Of a stretch of DNA of 11,142 bases, positions 8,403-11,142 are shown piece by piece. Both the position numbers and the translations under genes were made by a program. The notes beneath the pieces are model-generated. The model made no database searches, had not been told where the DNA came from, and saw only the letters and a list, made by a program, of their open reading frames with translations. The DNA lies in NCBI GenBank assembly GCA_018398765.1, contig JAHBMJ010003761.1, positions 76,446-87,587 of the forward strand, in the 5' to 3' direction. Numbering within the stretch: position 1 is the stretch's first letter; each line of letters starts with the position of its first letter. Origin of the DNA: Chromera velia. Its lineage: Eukaryota; Sar; Chromeraceae.

Positions 8403-9391
8403 GTTCTTGTCAACAACACTGACTCAAGTGAAAAGATCGGCAACAGTGAAAGAAAACTTAGAGGACCCGATTGGCATCCATCCAAAGGGTGAACTGTATA
8501 GGTCACCTCTGCCTGTTTGTTCAATGCATCTAGCTACCGAAGTGGCAACCGAGCACCTGTTCTGACACTGAGTGTTGCCGATCATGTGCTGCAAGCCAGC
8601 AATGCAATGTGTTGTCCGGTGTTGTCCGGGCTCAGTCTGAATCTCGATCAGTAACTTGATTACATGACTTGTGTGGAAGACCGCGCGCGCGCGGAGGGAT
8701 TTTTTTGTGCATGCGGCGCGGCCCTCGCAAAAGGGCCCATAACATTCGCGGCGCCGCAATGCACCACAATGCGATCGAGCACATGCGAGCACTGCCAAGT
8801 GATCAGGATTCACGAATGATTCACGACTTTCAGAAGATGGTGACTTCACTCAGATCAACTGACGCTTGTCTATGGCCACTTCAAAGAAGAACCTCGGAGT
8901 TTCCGCCTGTTGGTGACGATTGCGGCGTCTTTTTGTAGCGACGTACTGCTAGTGTTGTTTGCTCTGATCCACCAGACAGATATTGGTTACTCAAGTGTTT
9001 GAGCTTAGTTTCCTTGTCCCTCGTAGAACTCTTACAATACAAATAGTCGCTGTGCATGTGTAGAACGGGCTTCAGTTTCGAATTATTCTTCCCCTGCTCG
9101 AAAAGTGGTTGAGGCGGGGTATTCTGACTCGACGGTTCTGAACGGTACACTGATGTACACTTGGTTGATTGATTCCGCCTTTAGAGTGCCATTGACTGTA
9201 CGTGGGGCTGACAAGGAATCACGGATCGCATTTCAAGCTTATTCCTCCCCGGTGATGTGAAGCGGCCTTGCAAGTGAGCCACAAGAGAGTTTTGCCATAA
9301 ACGTGCACGCATAGAGGGAAAGAGAGGGACAGATGGGTCGAGTGAATGTGGTCCTTCTTTATTTCCCGTACGTATGATCATTGCAGAACTT
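8403..9391. other. Upstream region of the ankyrin gene, no convincing gene
   Basis: This should hold the minus-strand promoter and leader of the ankyrin gene. I see no clear TATA box. A 14-base alternating CG palindrome lies at 8681-8694 and a GCGGCGCCGC palindrome at 8748-8757. The open frames in this stretch (for example 8669-8938 on + and 8424-8849 on -) are under 145 codons, have no family resemblance and overlap one another, so I do not call them genes. Confidence 0.5.
8681..8694. repeat. Alternating CG palindrome
   Basis: CCGCGCGCGCGCGG is a perfect 14-base palindrome of alternating purine and pyrimidine at its core, a sequence type able to adopt left-handed DNA. It lies about 280 bases upstream of the ankyrin start codon. 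Confidence 0.8.
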
Positions 9392-9513
9392 GTGACTATC
9401 TTTCGCAAGACACAGCAACAAGTTGAAGGGCATCCTCTCGCTGCCTGCTCTGGAGGGTCCATTTCTGCATGTCATCTGGCTCTTTGATTCCTCGGAACCA
9501 AGGATTGTGACAG
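9392..9513 (+). CDS. Tentative exon of a second + strand gene
   Basis: One frame is open from about 9392. It reads NKLKGILSLPALEGPF and then HVIWLFDSSEPRIVT before a possible donor (acag|gttggt) at 9514. A possible acceptor is the acacag ending near 9413. The frame leaves phase 1, which fits one of the two open frames of the candidate exon at 9927-10064. No family is recognised and the splice sites are only moderate. It could equally be non-coding. Confidence 0.25.
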
Positions 9514-9701
9514 GTTGGTTGGGGAATCGTTCTGTCTGCAATAGCTCCGAGAGAGAGAGGAGGGGCGAGCGAAGGAGAGAGGTCCTTGAGAATGCTTTTA
9601 TGTGCTGCGGATCTGATCAAGAGCGGACTGATCGATTGACCCCTCAGAGATGAAAAAACTTCTCTCCCATAGTTCCTCTCCCCGAGCCTCTCCTTCCGTG
9701 C

Positions 9702-9922
9702 GAATGTACGTGTGCGTATACGTGTACGTGTCTGTGTATGCATGTATGTGTATGTATGGACGTATGTATGCGTGCGTGTGTGTGTACACCTGCGTGCATG
9801 TGCGTGTGTGTGATGTCTGTGCCAGTAACTCTGTATGTGTATCTGTATCTGTATGTGTGCTTTCGTGTGAGTGTGAATGTCTGTGAAGATATGTGTATTT
9901 ATGTGCGTATATGTGTACGTCT
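9702..9922 (+). repeat. Imperfect TGTA/TGTG microsatellite tract
   Basis: About 220 bases are made almost wholly of interrupted TGTG, TGTA and CGTG units. The tract keeps long frames open on both strands (Val-Cys on +, His-Thr on -) that I do not regard as genes. Confidence 0.85.
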
Positions 9923-9926
9923 GCAG

Positions 9927-10064
9927 GAAGAGGTCCAGTTTTCACAGAGCCGAGGATCCATCCAACGACCCAGACCTCGAGACTCCACGTTGTCAACCCC
10001 CGCCGTATCCTTCCTCTTGGGCACACGCTCGGGTCTATGCAGTGTAGATGCAAACCGATCTATT
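9927..10064 (+). CDS. Tentative exon between the GT-rich tract and the 141-bp array
   Basis: A good acceptor (cgtctgcag, preceded by the GT-rich tract) opens a 138-base segment of normal complexity. It ends at a possible donor, att|gtgtgt. Two frames are open. Phase 0 gives a segment including SFLLGTRSGLCSVDANRSI. Phase 1, which would fit the candidate exon ending at 9513, gives one including LHVVNPRRILPLGHTLGSM. The change from simple repeat to complex sequence at a splice-like border is the main support. I cannot name a family, and the frame is undecided. Confidence 0.35.
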
Positions 10065-10082
10065 GTGTGTATGTGTATGTGT

Positions 10083-11142
10083 GTGTGTGTGTGGACTGCT
10101 TCGTGTGAGTACTTGTAGGTCCCCGTTCTCTGAGCGTCAGTGTACCTAGTGCAGGGTGCTACACGAGTGGGGGGACACAGGGAGCTCATACGAGTGGCTG
10201 CTGTCTGTACTGTGTGTCTGTCTGCGTGTGTGTGGGCTGCTTCGTGTGAGTACTTGTAGGTCCCCCCTCTCTGAGCGTCAGTGTACCTAGTGCAGGGTGC
10301 TACACGAGTAGGGGGGACACAGGGAGCTCATACGAGTGGCTGCTGTCTGTACTGTGTGTGGGCTGCTTCGTGTGAGTACTTGTAAGTCCCCCCTCTCTGA
10401 GCGTCAGTGTACCTAGTGCAGGGTGCTACACGAGTAGGGGGGACACAGGGAGCTCATACGAGTGGCTGCTGTCTGTACTGTGTGTCTGTCTGCGTGTGTG
10501 TGGGCTGCTTCGTGTGAGTACTTATAGGTCCTCCCTCTCTGAGCGTCAGTGTACCTAGTGCAGGGTGCTACACGAGTAGTGGGGACACAGGGAGCTCATA
10601 CGAGTGGCTGCTGTCTGTACTGTGTGTCTGTCTGCGTGTGTGTGGGCTGCTTCGTGTGAGTACTTGTAGGTCCCCCTTCTCTGAGCGCCAGTGTACCTAG
10701 TGCAGGGTGCTACACGAGTGGGGGGACACAGGGAGCTCATACGAGTGGCTGCTGTCTGTACTGTGTGTCTGTCTGCGTGTGTGTGGGCTGCTTCGTGTGA
10801 GTACTTGTAGGTCCCCCCTCTCTGAGCGTCAGTGTACCTAGTGCAGGGTGCTACACGAGTGGGGGGACACAGGGAGCTCATACGAGTGGCTGCTGTCTGT
10901 ACTGTGTGTCTGTCTGCGTGTGTGTGGGCTGCTTCGTGTGAGTACTTGTAGGTCCCCCCTCTCTGAGCGTCAGTGTACCTAGTGCAGGGTGCTACACGAG
11001 TAGGGGGACACAGGGAGCTCATACGAGTGGCTGCTGTCTGTACTGTGTGTGTGTGTGCGTGTGTGTGGGCTGCTTCGTGTGAGTACTTGTAGGTCCCCCC
11101 TCTCTGAGCGTCAGTGTACCTAGTGCAGGGTGCTACACGAGT
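10083..11142. repeat. Tandem array of a ~141-bp satellite unit, eight copies, running off the right edge
   Basis: The anchor CTGCTTCG recurs at 10096, 10237, 10363, 10505, 10647, 10788, 10929 and 11070, giving spacings of 141, 126, 142, 142, 141, 141 and 141. Units are nearly identical, with scattered single-base changes and small indels. Most differences fall in a C-run, a G-run and the GT-rich joint. The 126-bp unit has lost part of that joint (tctgtctgcgtgtgtg). Each unit also contains acctagtgcagggtgctaca, cacagggagctcatacgagt and gctgctgtctgtactgtgtg. The first unit grows out of a plain GT run, so the array probably began at that microsatellite. High similarity implies recent expansion or homogenisation. 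Confidence 0.95.
10555..11142 (-). other. Minus-strand reading frame through the satellite: 47-residue repeats, open to the window edge
   Basis: Because 141 is 47 codons, one minus-strand frame stays open across successive units. Each encodes the same block: MSSLCPPTRVAPCTRYTDAQ, then GGTYKYSHEAAHTHADRH, then TVQTAATR. The frame is open from the right edge down to 10555, where a one-base length change in a 142-bp unit leads to a stop. Further left, the 126- and 142-bp units break the frame again. All three + strand frames have stops in every unit. The composition (His-Thr from a CA run) argues against a selected protein. I regard translation as possible but unproven. Confidence 0.3.

Noticed and set aside
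10083-11142. CRISPR array or telomere-type repeat
   Set aside because: Units are about 141 bp and similar along their whole length, with no unique spacers, in a eukaryotic context. The unit is also far longer than telomeric repeats.

Overview
The window looks like nuclear DNA from a unicellular eukaryote. The left third holds a gene split into short exons by GT-AG introns of about 280-720 bp. The introns are full of CT, GT and CA low-complexity sequence. The remaining unique DNA is near-balanced in base composition, and the middle is a separate AT-rich block containing two non-autonomous transposons. Intron style, GT/CT microsatellites and transposon load would suit a chromerid-like or other alveolate protist. 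That is an impression from sequence texture only: no gene here fixes the taxon.

Layout. (1) 1-4081, + strand: the 3' part of an intron-rich protein gene. Nine exons join in one uninterrupted frame of 333 codons; the 5' end lies outside the window. I do not recognise the product, a charged, low-complexity and probably nuclear-type protein with basic patches and an acidic tail. (2) 4082-4990: intergenic DNA with one weak exon candidate. (3) 4993-5699: a 699-bp element with short terminal inverted repeats flanked by TA, carrying strong A/T hairpins. (4) 5871-6426: a 540-bp hAT-type non-autonomous element with a perfect 8-bp target site duplication. (5) 6427-7028: AT-rich DNA with CCTAG and CTGTCAG motif clusters. 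(6) 7029-8402, - strand: an intact single-exon ankyrin-repeat protein gene of 457 codons. (7) 8403-9390: no convincing gene. (8) 9392-10064: two tentative + strand exons around a GT-rich microsatellite. (9) 10083 to the right edge: a tandem array of a ~141-bp unit (47 x 3). Its - strand is open across units.

The two main genes converge on the transposon-bearing AT-rich block, so both 3' ends lie next to mobile DNA. Nothing in the sequence links their functions. I found no RNA gene, CRISPR array, operon or prokaryotic feature. The best-supported non-gene results are the hAT element, the TA-flanked element and the 141-bp satellite with its open minus strand.
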